Part shown: positions 14,496-20,603 of the stretch, piece after piece
Layout of the letters: each line of letters starts with the position of its first letter
Position numbering within the stretch: the first letter of the stretch is position 1
Assembly (NCBI GenBank): GCA_043804755.1
Contig: JAZDIT010000030.1
Location: 1-27,647, forward strand
Direction of reading: 5' to 3'
DNA: 27,647 bases
Source of the DNA: JAZDIT01 sp043804755
GTDB lineage: Bacteria; Patescibacteriota; Minisyncoccia; Minisyncoccales; JAQTPW01
Made by a program: the position numbers and the translations under genes
Notes under the pieces: model-generated
Database searches by the model: none
Seen by the model: only the letters and a program-made list of their open reading frames with translations
Told to the model about the DNA's origin: nothing

Positions 14496-15464
14496 TCATA
14501 ATAATTTCCCCTGGTTCTTCGTTCCGCTTTTTCCTTCTTTCTTTTTTTCCTGATTAATTCCCTGTCCCGATTCCCGTATCCTCTTGGATAAGCTATAAAA
14601 ATTCATCTCCTCGAATAATTTTATAATTTCCCCCTTATCGAATTCCCATCTGGATTTTTCCAAATCAAAGGATATCGGCACGTTTTTTTCCAGCTTTACG
14701 AGCTCTTTGGACAGAAAAGCCTGGGCTTTATATTTCAATAAAATTTCTTTCACTTTCGGCCTGATCTTATCCGATCCCTTTGAGTTTTTATCGATTGCGT
14801 CGTACAGATTTTCCAAATTCCAAAACTGCAAAATGAGTTCCGTTGCCGTTTTTTCTCCTATGCCTGTAACCCCCGGGATGTTGTCCGAAGGATCGCCTCT
14901 CAGCGATTTATAGTCCAGAAGTTGTTCGGGAACCAGACCATGGAATTTTTCTTTAACCTGATCCCTATCGTACAACATAATATCTTTTACTCCTTTTCTT
15001 AAAATATAAACTTTCGTCTGGGAATCCACCAATTGCAAACTATCCGAATCTCCGCTAAGGATAATTTTGGAAATTTCCGGTCCGCTTTCAGAAGAAACAA
15101 TCGTAGCTATTATATCGTCAGCTTCAAACCCCTCTTTCTCGAAAACCGGAACGCGGAAAGCTTTTAAAACTTCTTTGATTTTCGGTATCTGAGAATAAAG
15201 CTCTTCCGGCGCATGGGGACGCGTGGCTTTGTATTCTTTGTATTTTTTATGACGGAAAGTGGGGGCAGACAGGTCGAAAGCCGCCGCAATGAAATCGGGA
15301 TGGAAATCATTAATCGCCTTCAAAAACACGAGGATAAATCCGTACACGGCATTCACAAGTTCTCCTTTTTTCGTAGTCAGGCGCGGCAAAGCATGATAAG
15401 CCCGGTGCACTATGGAGTTGCCGTCGATGACTATCAGTGTCTTTTTTTCCTCCTTTGTTTTCAT
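14496..15464 (-). CDS. Stand-alone 5'-3' exonuclease (PolA N-terminal-type flap nuclease)
   Basis: The 322-residue protein matches only the 5'-3' exonuclease part of DNA polymerase I. It has IVIDGNSIVHRAYHALP, then FDLSAPTFRHKKYKEYKATR, the metal-site EADDIIAT, LSGDSDSLQLVD, and the helix-hairpin-helix GDPSDNIPGVTGIGEKTA. It ends after the exonuclease C-terminal helices with a charged tail (about 300-322) and carries no 3'-5' exonuclease or polymerase domain. It would remove RNA primers or flaps. No polymerase part follows in this window. Its start overlaps the tsaE stop by 4 bp (15461-15464), which suggests coupled translation. Identity as a PolA-type nuclease is strong. Confidence 0.93.
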   Translation of the reverse strand: MKTKEEKKTLIVIDGNSIVHRAYHALPRLTTKKGELVNAVYGFILVFLKAINDFHPDFIAAAFDLSAPTFRHKKYKEYKATRPHAPEELYSQIPKIKEVLKAFRVPVFEKEGFEADDIIATIVSSESGPEISKIILSGDSDSLQLVDSQTKVYILRKGVKDIMLYDRDQVKEKFHGLVPEQLLDYKSLRGDPSDNIPGVTGIGEKTATELILQFWNLENLYDAIDKNSKGSDKIRPKVKEILLKYKAQAFLSKELVKLEKNVPISFDLEKSRWEFDKGEIIKLFEEMNFYSLSKRIRESGQGINQEKKKEGKSGTKNQGKLL

Positions 15465-15907
15465 AATAGTGTTATTTCCCGCTTTTTATCGCTGACAAAA
15501 TCAAATTTTATCCAAACCGTTCCTTTCGGCAGTACTTTTCTAATTTTTTCCGCCCATTCGACGGCAACGATATTTTGAGGATCAGAAACTATTTTTTCGA
15601 AACCAAGTACGGAAATATCCTTTTCTCCGGAAATTCGATAGCAATCAAAATGGTAAAATTTTTGGAAATTGCTTTTTGAAAGCATAACAAACTTTTTCAT
15701 TATGACAAAAGTCGGACTCAGGATTTTTTCTTTCGACCCCAGGCCTTTGGCAAATCCCTGCAAAAAGGTGGTTTTCCCTCCTCCAAGGTCTCCTTTCAAG
15801 CCTAAAACAAAGGCATTTTTTTGGAGCTTTGTTTTCAGTAATTTTTTTGCCAATTTTTCACCGATTTTTCTGGTTTCCGCGGGACTTCCGGCAAAATATC
15901 TCTCCAT
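15461..15907 (-). CDS. tsaE: tRNA threonylcarbamoyladenosine ATPase TsaE
   Basis: The 148-residue TsaE has the P-loop GDLGGGKTTFLQGFAKGLG, then SPTFVIMKKF, the FYHFDCYRI segment (metal/ATP-site Asp), and VAVEWAEKI near the end. TsaE works with TsaB and TsaD to place the t6A modification at A37 of ANN-decoding tRNAs; those partners are not in the window. The start is ATG at 15907, in a 68-bp divergent gap with pilB. It is transcribed ahead of the exonuclease gene with a 4-bp overlap. Length is normal for the family. Confidence 0.95.
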   Translation of the reverse strand: MERYFAGSPAETRKIGEKLAKKLLKTKLQKNAFVLGLKGDLGGGKTTFLQGFAKGLGSKEKILSPTFVIMKKFVMLSKSNFQKFYHFDCYRISGEKDISVLGFEKIVSDPQNIVAVEWAEKIRKVLPKGTVWIKFDFVSDKKREITLL

Positions 15908-15912
15908 TTGAT

Positions 15913-15941
15913 TTGACTTTTGAACCCTATTGGGATAAATT
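15913..15941 (+). promoter_or_regulatory. Promoter of pilB
   Basis: TTGACT (15913-15918), a 17-bp spacer and TAAATT (15936-15941) give a good sigma-70 match, 34 bp before the pilB ATG. A 9-bp direct repeat, AACCTAAAT, at 15953-15961 and 15969-15977 runs into the start codon. Confidence 0.6.
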
Positions 15942-15975
15942 CAATTAATCGCAACCTAAATTTATTCTAACCTAA

Positions 15976-17283
15976 ATGCCTGAAGTTTCAAAAAAGATAA
16001 CGGGCTTGGTGGAAATTTCTTCCGCGATTTTTGGGGAAATAAAAAAGGGAATAAACAACATCGGCGATTTCGCAAAAAGGATTGATGATTTCTCCAGCAA
16101 AAGAGTTACTGAAATTCTTGAAATTATTCTGGGGGGAGCTATAAATCTTAACGCTTCAGACATACACATAGAGCCGGAGGAAACAAGAACAAAAATCAGG
16201 GTGAGAATCGATGGTTCTTTGCTGGACGTCGCCTTCCTCGATAAAACCACATACGAGAGCATACTCTCAAGAATTAAACTTCTTTCGGAACTTAAATTCA
16301 ACATAAGCGACCGGCCTCAGGATGGTCGTTTTTCTATTTTATGGAAAGAAGAACCAATAGAGATAAGATCATCAACTTTGCCTGCGGAATATGGAGAGTC
16401 CATTGTTTTGCGCCTTTTGAACCCGAAAAATCTGATTAATATGGAAGTCCTTGGCTTGAGAGAAGACCTTTTTGAAACTTTCGATAAGGAAATTAAAAAA
16501 CCGAACGGTATGATAATAGTTACGGGTCCTACGGGTTCCGGTAAGACAACAACCTTATATGCTTTCCTTAAAAAAATCTACAATCCCGAAATAAAAATCA
16601 TCACTATAGAGGATCCGATTGAATATCATTTGGAAGGAATCTCCCAGACGCAGGTGGCGCAGGAAAAAGGATATGATTTCGCAAGCGGCCTGAAGTCGAT
16701 AATGAGACAGGATCCCGATGTAATACTCGTCGGAGAAATAAGAGATCAGGAAACGGTGGATATCGCCCTTCAGGCGTCCCTGACGGGGCATTTAGTTTTG
16801 ACGACACTGCACACAAATGATGCGGCCGGAACTATAGCCAGATTGGTCAGTTTGGGCGCAAAAATTTCTAATATCGGAGCCGCGATAAACATGGCTGTCG
16901 CCCAAAGGCTGGTGAGAAAGGTCTGTCCGAAATGCGCGGAATTCGAAAAAGCTACGGAAGATGAGCTGAAAAAAATCAAACAGGCACTGGAAGGAATCTC
17001 CCAAAGGATAAATCTGCCGAAGATATCTTCCGAAATAAAAATCCCCCGCGTTAAGGGGTGCAAAGAATGCAATTTTACCGGATATAAAGGAAGGGTGGGA
17101 ATTTTTGAAACCTTTTTGGTTGACGATGAAATGGAAAAATTCATTCTGACGGAACCTTCAATACCCGCTCTGAAAGAAAAAGCAATCAAAAAAGGGATGG
17201 TGACGATGCATCAAGACGGACTGATAAAAGTTTTTAACGGTGTCACAACCTTGGAAGAAGTTGAAAAAATAACGGGCGAATAA
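15976..17283 (+). CDS. pilB: Type IV pilus / type II secretion assembly ATPase (PilB/GspE)
   Basis: The 435-residue protein powers pilin polymerisation at the inner face of the membrane. It has the N2 domain with NASDIHIEPEE (59-69), Walker A GPTGSGKTT (184-192), the Asp box ITIEDPIEY (209-217), Walker B DVILVGEIRD (248-257), the His box TGHLVLTTLHTND (270-282), and the zinc motif C317-x2-C320 with KGCKECNFTGYKGR. It lacks the large N1 domain of classical PilB (about 560 residues), so it is a short form. The zinc motif and the absence of PilT motifs favour PilB/GspE over PilT. No other pilus genes follow; the next gene is a surface lamin-tail protein. Confidence 0.93.
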   Translation: MPEVSKKITGLVEISSAIFGEIKKGINNIGDFAKRIDDFSSKRVTEILEIILGGAINLNASDIHIEPEETRTKIRVRIDGSLLDVAFLDKTTYESILSRIKLLSELKFNISDRPQDGRFSILWKEEPIEIRSSTLPAEYGESIVLRLLNPKNLINMEVLGLREDLFETFDKEIKKPNGMIIVTGPTGSGKTTTLYAFLKKIYNPEIKIITIEDPIEYHLEGISQTQVAQEKGYDFASGLKSIMRQDPDVILVGEIRDQETVDIALQASLTGHLVLTTLHTNDAAGTIARLVSLGAKISNIGAAINMAVAQRLVRKVCPKCAEFEKATEDELKKIKQALEGISQRINLPKISSEIKIPRVKGCKECNFTGYKGRVGIFETFLVDDEMEKFILTEPSIPALKEKAIKKGMVTMHQDGLIKVFNGVTTLEEVEKITGE

Positions 17284-17287
17284 AAAA

Positions 17288-17421
17288 ACACTAGACCCAA
17301 GACTGGGGGAGGACTTAAGTATTTGGAACTAAGTTTAGAATTTTCCCGAGGAGTAGCCCAGGTGAAACCCAGGCTATCCGACTAAAGAAAACTCCGGGAC
17401 CCCCAGTCTTGGAGCTAGTGT
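17288..17421 (+). ncRNA. Candidate structured RNA or small inverted-repeat element
   Basis: Outer pairing is ACACTAG (17288-17294) with CTAGTGT (17415-17421), then a 2-nt mismatch, then 13 perfect pairs, CCAAGACTGGGGG (17297-17309) with 17400-17412. Inside are two hairpins. One is 17311-17317 with 17330-17336 (including two G-T pairs). The other is branched: TCCCG 17344-17348 with 17395-17399, GAGT 17351-17354 with 17391-17394, TAGCC 17354-17358 with GGCTA 17372-17376, and GGT 17361-17363 with ACC 17367-17369. The nested internal stems favour RNA over a plain transposon remnant. It begins 4 bp after the pilB stop and ends 27 bp before the next start, so it could be a cis-acting leader, a processed ncRNA or a transcript end. 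No SRP, RNase P or tmRNA hallmark was found. Confidence 0.6.
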
Positions 17422-17448
17422 CTCCGATAAACTATATATTAACAGAAT

Positions 17449-18648
17449 ATGATGAATTTGTCAAGTATCCTCCTCCGGCTCTGTCTGACAAAGGAAGCAG
17501 GGGCTTTAACGGCCCTGCTATTATTTTCTCTACTATTTTCCCCTCTATCCAGCCAAGCTTCCCTTCCCCAGGGTGTTGCCATCAATGAAATCGCCTGGAT
17601 GGGAGCAAAAATCGACGGTGTAGAGCCGAAAAATTGGTGGAGATACGAGTGGTTTGAGATATATAACTCAACGAAAGCCGATATTCCGCTTGACGACTGG
17701 GAAATAGCCGTATCCGGAGTAAAAGACGTCTGGACTCTCAGGCTCCGAGGAGAAGTATCGGCCGAGGGATATTTTTTAGCTGTTTCCTCGGATAAAATTT
17801 TTTCTTCCTTTAATCAAAACTATTCCGACCTCGGAGGCAGGTTCTCAAACGAAGGCCAGAAAGTTTCATTGACGGATGCAAGTGGTATCCTTATCGACGA
17901 AATCGACTGTACCTACGGCTGGTTTGCCGGCGATAATGCCGCAAAACGAACAATGGAGAGGAAAGATCCTTTGTTACCGGGCAATGATCCCTTAAGCTGG
18001 GGAACCAGCCGGGAGACCAATGGGACACCCGGGGGAAACAATGATTTTCCGGAAGCTAAAACAAATGCGATTTATCCTTCTGGCATCTTTTTAAACGAAT
18101 TACTGCCTTCTCCTCAGGGGAAAGACGAAGAAAACGAATGGATTGAAATTTCAAATAATAACTCCTTTGACGCCGATATTTCGGGATGGAAAATTACGGA
18201 TGGAATAGGAGTTTCAACAGATTACACTTTCCCCTCCGAAACGATTATCGGAACTAAGGGATTTATTGTTTTGGCGCGACCGGAAACAAAAATCACCCTG
18301 AACAATAGCGGAGACAAAATAACTCTTTTGAGACCCGACGGGACGGTTGCGGACACCGTGGAGTACAAAGATGCGCCTATAAACAATTCTTTCGCTCGCA
18401 CTGAAAATGATTGGGATTGGAGCACTATTCCGACTCCGGGCGCTTCAAATAATTTTCCAATCGAAACCTCACAGGAAGCTTATGAGAATTCCCCATCCAT
18501 TCAAAATGCGACCGCGATGAACATCCAAGCTTCCGCAGTGGCATATATCCCGAGATCTGATTCTTGGATCATATTCGCGACTGCTTCCCTTTGCGCGGTT
18601 ATTTCCGGCGCTGCAATAATGATTTTTAAAAAATCCGCAATAAAATAA
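17449..18648 (+). CDS. Membrane-anchored surface protein with two lamin-tail domains
   Basis: The 399-residue exported protein has an N-terminal hydrophobic signal segment (about 17-38, LTALLLFSLLFSPLSSQAS, with cleavage plausible after the QAS). It then has two lamin-tail domains: residues ~45-190 (VAINEIAWMG, WFEIYNS, ISGW-like IPLDDWEI) and ~212-345 (IFLNELLPSP, EWIEISNNN, DISGWKITDG, AFARTENDWDW-like SFARTENDWDW). After a Ser/Asn-rich linker it ends with one TM helix (about 374-391) and a KKSAIK tail. Lamin-tail domains in bacteria are extracellular beta-sandwiches thought to bind surfaces, DNA or polysaccharide. The protein would be tethered to the outside of the cytoplasmic membrane. 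It lies directly after pilB, which may point to a cell-surface role. ATG at 17449 is preferred; an in-frame Met follows at once. Confidence 0.85.
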   Translation: MMNLSSILLRLCLTKEAGALTALLLFSLLFSPLSSQASLPQGVAINEIAWMGAKIDGVEPKNWWRYEWFEIYNSTKADIPLDDWEIAVSGVKDVWTLRLRGEVSAEGYFLAVSSDKIFSSFNQNYSDLGGRFSNEGQKVSLTDASGILIDEIDCTYGWFAGDNAAKRTMERKDPLLPGNDPLSWGTSRETNGTPGGNNDFPEAKTNAIYPSGIFLNELLPSPQGKDEENEWIEISNNNSFDADISGWKITDGIGVSTDYTFPSETIIGTKGFIVLARPETKITLNNSGDKITLLRPDGTVADTVEYKDAPINNSFARTENDWDWSTIPTPGASNNFPIETSQEAYENSPSIQNATAMNIQASAVAYIPRSDSWIIFATASLCAVISGAAIMIFKKSAIK

Positions 18649-18665
18649 GCAATTTTGTTTGCTAC

Positions 18666-18693
18666 TTGATTAGTAAAAAAAATCTGGTAGAAT
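18666..18693 (+). promoter_or_regulatory. Promoter of the yebC leader
   Basis: TTGATT (18666-18671), a 16-bp spacer and TAGAAT (18688-18693) with an extended TGG just before. Transcription would begin near 18700, ~27 nt before the first copy of the duplicated start and ~244 nt before the yebC start. Confidence 0.65.
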
Positions 18694-18726
18694 GCGCGTA
18701 GACGTATTTTAAATATATCAAATAAA

Positions 18727-18786
18727 ATGTCAGGACATTCTCACGCAAAAACTATAGGATGTCCTGAATGCAGTTGGCGAAGGTGA
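18727..18786 (+). CDS. Possible leader peptide, 19 residues, mimicking the YebC N terminus
   Basis: The first copy of the duplicated start opens a frame MSGHSHAKTIGCPECSWRR that ends in TGA. The first nine residues are those of YebC. The rest is new and contains a C-P-E-C motif. It has the same AAA-ATG context as yebC and no Shine-Dalgarno. Translation would disrupt the hairpin 18730-18738/18759-18767 and the 5' side of the long-range stem beginning at 18767. Whether it is translated is unknown; it may be only a by-product of the duplication. Confidence 0.3.
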   Translation: MSGHSHAKTIGCPECSWRR

Positions 18787-18955
18787 CGCTTCGCAACCGA
18801 ACCGCAGATAATCCCTAGATTTTCTTTTAAAATAGCGGGGGTTCGGTGAGAAACAGCAGCAGCGAAAAATATCTTCTGTTTTGATAAAGCTGACTGCGTG
18901 TCGCCAGAGACAACTGCATTAATAATGTTTAAACAATTACAAAATGTCAGGACAT
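18730..18955 (+). promoter_or_regulatory. Structured yebC leader with alternative pairings
   Basis: TCAGGACAT at 18730-18738 (copy 1) and again at 18947-18955 (copy 2, immediately after the yebC AUG) can both pair with ATGTCCTGA at 18759-18767. A long-range stem, AATGCAGTTG (18767-18776) with CAACTGCATT (18911-18920), extended by GCGA with TCGC (18901-18904), closes a branched core. The core holds ACCGAACC (18796-18803) with GGTTCGGT (18840-18847), ATTTT with AAAAT (18819-18833), and AAACAG (18851-18856) with CTGTTT (18876-18881). A competing hairpin is 18773-18782 with 18789-18797. This is the layout of a switchable leader; the pairings are seen, the function is inferred. Confidence 0.55.
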
Positions 18956-19681
18956 TCTCACGCAAAAACTATTAAACACCAAAAAAACATAACTGACCAA
19001 AAGCGCGGTCAGATGTTTTCGAAAATGGCGAGAGTCATCTCCGTCGCCGTAAAAGAAGGGGGAGCGAATCCCGAAACGAATTCGAAACTCAGGATGGTGA
19101 TTGAAACGGCAAGGAACGTTAATATGCCCCGGGAAAACGTTGACCGTGCGATACAAAAAGCCGTCGGTGGAGATTCCGAAGAAATACTTGAAGAAATTTC
19201 TTTTGAAGCATACGGCCCAGGGGGAAGCGCCGTTATCATTGAAGGCATAACAGACAATAAAAATCGCGCTTTGGGGGAGATAAAACAAATACTTAACCAA
19301 AGAGGCGGAAAGCTTGTAGGAGAAGGGTCCGTCAAATGGATGTTTGAAAGGAAGGGCAGCATATCTTTGGATCTTAAATCTCAACCGGAACTCCTGCAAA
19401 ACAAAGAAAAATTGGAAATGACGGTAATAGAAGCGGGCGCCGACGATATACGCTGGCAACCGGACGACATTTTGGAGGTGTATACGAAAATAGAAAACCT
19501 GGAAAATGTAAAACAGAATCTTGAAAAACAAGGAACAAAAATAGATTCCGCTTCGTTGGAATGGGTTCCAAAAGAAGAAGTTTTTCTTGACGACGCACAA
19601 AAGACTGCCAATGAAAAACTTTTTGACGCTCTCGATGAAAGCGATTCCGTGCAAAACGTTTATTCTAATCTGAAATTTTAA
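18944..19681 (+). CDS. yebC: YebC/PmpR/TACO1 family protein
   Basis: The 245-residue YebC-family protein begins MSGHSHAKTIKHQK, close to the family start MAGHSKWANIKHRK, which supports this ATG over the duplicate at 18727. Other landmarks are QMFSKMARVISVAVKEGG, RNVNMPRENVDRAIQKA, EAYGPGGSAVIIEGITDNKNR (seen as YGPGGSAVIIEGITDNKNR) and GSVKWMFERKG. Members act as translation factors that relieve ribosome stalling (TACO1, YebC2), and some were described as transcription regulators (PmpR). It lies 24 bp before ruvC, a very common bacterial pairing. The leader contains a duplication of its first 29 coding bases and strong alternative base-pairing, so expression may be regulated after initiation of transcription. 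Confidence 0.97.
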   Translation: MSGHSHAKTIKHQKNITDQKRGQMFSKMARVISVAVKEGGANPETNSKLRMVIETARNVNMPRENVDRAIQKAVGGDSEEILEEISFEAYGPGGSAVIIEGITDNKNRALGEIKQILNQRGGKLVGEGSVKWMFERKGSISLDLKSQPELLQNKEKLEMTVIEAGADDIRWQPDDILEVYTKIENLENVKQNLEKQGTKIDSASLEWVPKEEVFLDDAQKTANEKLFDALDESDSVQNVYSNLKF

Positions 19682-19705
19682 CAGCCGGGAAATCCTATTT
19701 CCATT

Positions 19706-20260
19706 ATGATAATCCTAGGTATAGATCCGGGCACTGCGAGCACCGGATACGGCGTGATAAAAACAAAAAAGGGATGTAAAAGCACGGATATTTCCCAGCT
19801 TGGAAACAGCCTGGAATGCCTTGGTTACGGCCTCATTAAAACGACTCCCGATCTTTCCACCGGCAACCGCCTGAAAAAACTGAGCAATGAACTTTCAAGG
19901 ATGATCGCAAAATACCGGCCGGAAATTCTCGTGATCGAAAGTATATATTTTTTTAAAAACCTAAAAACAGCCATCCCGGTTTCTCAAGCAAGCGGGGTGG
20001 TTTTTTTGATGGCGGCAAAGAAGAACATACCGATTTACAGTCTGACTCCTCTTCAGGTTAAAATGACCATTGCCGGACACGGGTGGGCTGAAAAAGAAAA
20101 GGTCCAGGAAAAAATGAAAAAACTCCTGAGATTGAAGGAAATTCCAAAGCCGGATGATGCCGCCGATGCCCTGGCGATAGCCCTGACTTATTTTTTAAAA
20201 AATAACCTCTTGACGCTTCAATGTGATTCAGCGTCAAGCCTGAGGAAATCGAAGGCTTGA
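19706..20260 (+). CDS. ruvC: Holliday junction resolvase RuvC
   Basis: The 184-residue RuvC cuts Holliday junctions in recombination. It has the catalytic Asp7 in ILGIDPGTASTGYGV, a Glu in LVIESIYFFKN, the HGWAEKEKVQ segment, and the C-terminal acidic pair in KPDDAADALAIALTY. There is a short insertion near residues 26-45 (KGCKSTDISQLGNSLECLGY) between the first two strands. The family core ends near YFLKNN. The remaining residues, LLTLQCDSASSLRKSKA, are encoded by a dispersed repeat (20210-20261) and look like an add-on. The stop is TGA, inside that repeat. It is probably cotranscribed with yebC. Confidence 0.96.
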   Translation: MIILGIDPGTASTGYGVIKTKKGCKSTDISQLGNSLECLGYGLIKTTPDLSTGNRLKKLSNELSRMIAKYRPEILVIESIYFFKNLKTAIPVSQASGVVFLMAAKKNIPIYSLTPLQVKMTIAGHGWAEKEKVQEKMKKLLRLKEIPKPDDAADALAIALTYFLKNNLLTLQCDSASSLRKSKA

Positions 20261-20261
20261 C
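20210..20261 (+). repeat. Dispersed repeat copy forming the ruvC 3' end, with nested hairpins
   Basis: Related to the uvrB-end repeat (CTTC, TTCAG, GCC-GAG and AAATCGAA blocks align with one or two gaps). It contains two mutually exclusive hairpins: TTGACGCT (20210-20217) with AGCGTCAA (20230-20237), and GTCAAGCCT (20233-20241) with AGGCTTGAC (20253-20261). The right arm includes most of the -35 box of the following promoter. Confidence 0.65.
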
Positions 20262-20284
20262 AAAGAGTATCGAAAAATTATAAT
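20257..20284 (+). promoter_or_regulatory. Full-consensus sigma-70 promoter
   Basis: TTGACA (20257-20262) and TATAAT (20279-20284), both exact, with a 16-bp spacer. This is the best promoter in the window. Transcription would start near 20291 and run into paired hairpins and the acidic microprotein gene. A second TATAAT lies at 20312-20317, in the second hairpin repeat, without a clear -35. Confidence 0.8.
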
Positions 20285-20345
20285 GCCATAAGGCAGTATA
20301 TCGTAATACGTTATAATGCTCGAAGGAGCAGTATATCGTTCGTAA
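20278..20345 (+). repeat. Two tandem ~33-bp repeats with matching hairpins of different sequence
   Basis: Copy A (20278-20310) and copy B (from 20311) both read TTATAATGC, hairpin, GCAGTATATCGT. The hairpin is TGCC-ATAA-GGCA in copy A and TGCTC-GAAG-GAGCA in copy B, so stem bases change in step. A further hairpin, TCGTTCT-TTTG-AGAACGA, lies at 20389-20406 before the microprotein start. Confidence 0.7.
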
Positions 20346-20424
20346 ATTAAGCGTACAAATTAAAAGGTCGATCAAAATAAATCCGGCTTCGTTCTTTTGA
20401 GAACGATTCCAAAGATAAGCAAAC

Positions 20425-20562
20425 ATGGCTTACGAAGATACAATTCTAGATTCTTTGCCAGAAGAAGGTGAGGAAGAACCGGAAGAAAAAACGGAAGGTG
20501 AAGAACCTGAGACAGACGATAGTGATTTTTCTGCGAATGACGATTACGACGGCGAAATTTAA
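20425..20562 (+). CDS. Very acidic 45-residue microprotein
   Basis: A 45-residue frame starts MAYEDTILDSLPEEGEEEPE and ends NDDYDGEI. Nearly half of its residues are Asp or Glu, it has no Cys and it has only one Lys. No membrane segment or known domain is present. It is framed by its own signals: a full-consensus promoter 140 bp upstream and a strong terminator 10 bp after the stop. This makes a real, possibly highly expressed gene likely, although it has no Shine-Dalgarno. I do not recognise a family. Such acidic tails often contact basic proteins (ribosomal or DNA-binding). Alternatively the unit is an RNA with an incidental frame. Confidence 0.6.
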   Translation: MAYEDTILDSLPEEGEEEPEEKTEGEEPETDDSDFSANDDYDGEI

Positions 20563-20572
20563 ATTTCAATTT

Positions 20573-20603
20573 AAAAAAAGACCCCTTTCGGGGTCTTTTT
20601 TTT
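20573..20603. terminator. Bidirectional intrinsic terminator
   Basis: A 13-bp stem, 20573-20585 with 20590-20602 (A-tract, GACCCC, TTTC loop, GGGGTC, T-tract), ends the acidic microprotein unit on the plus strand and tyrS on the minus strand. The tyrS TGA stop begins at its last base. Confidence 0.93.

Larger units (their letters stand above)
18724..18972 (+). repeat. 32-bp perfect direct repeat duplicating the yebC start
   Basis: Bases 18724-18755 and 18941-18972 are identical (AAA, then the ATG and first 26 bases after it), offset by 217 bp. The second copy is the start of yebC. The first begins a short open frame that stops at 18786. The 185 bp between them are not similar to either copy. 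Confidence 0.95.

Noticed and set aside
17288..17421. SRP RNA, RNase P RNA, tmRNA or 6S RNA
   Set aside because: None of the sequence hallmarks I know (GGAAG-type SRP tetraloop region, RNase P core, tRNA-like end, long single hairpin with central bubble) is present.
18767..18920. Group I intron or hammerhead ribozyme in the yebC leader
   Set aside because: The group I core elements and the hammerhead CUGANGA/GAAA pair are not recognisable, and the segment is short for a group I intron. Splicing is still mentioned as a test because of the exact repeat.
18724..18972. Integrase attachment sites (attL/attR) of a tiny island
   Set aside because: The direct repeats fit in form, but no integrase or cargo gene lies in the 185 bp between. 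It is kept only as one explanation for the duplication.
18947..19654. 235-codon open frame antisense to yebC
   Set aside because: It is a shadow of the strongly coding yebC frame, with no domain pattern and no start signals. The same holds for other long antisense frames, such as 2198-2869 and 5086-5520.
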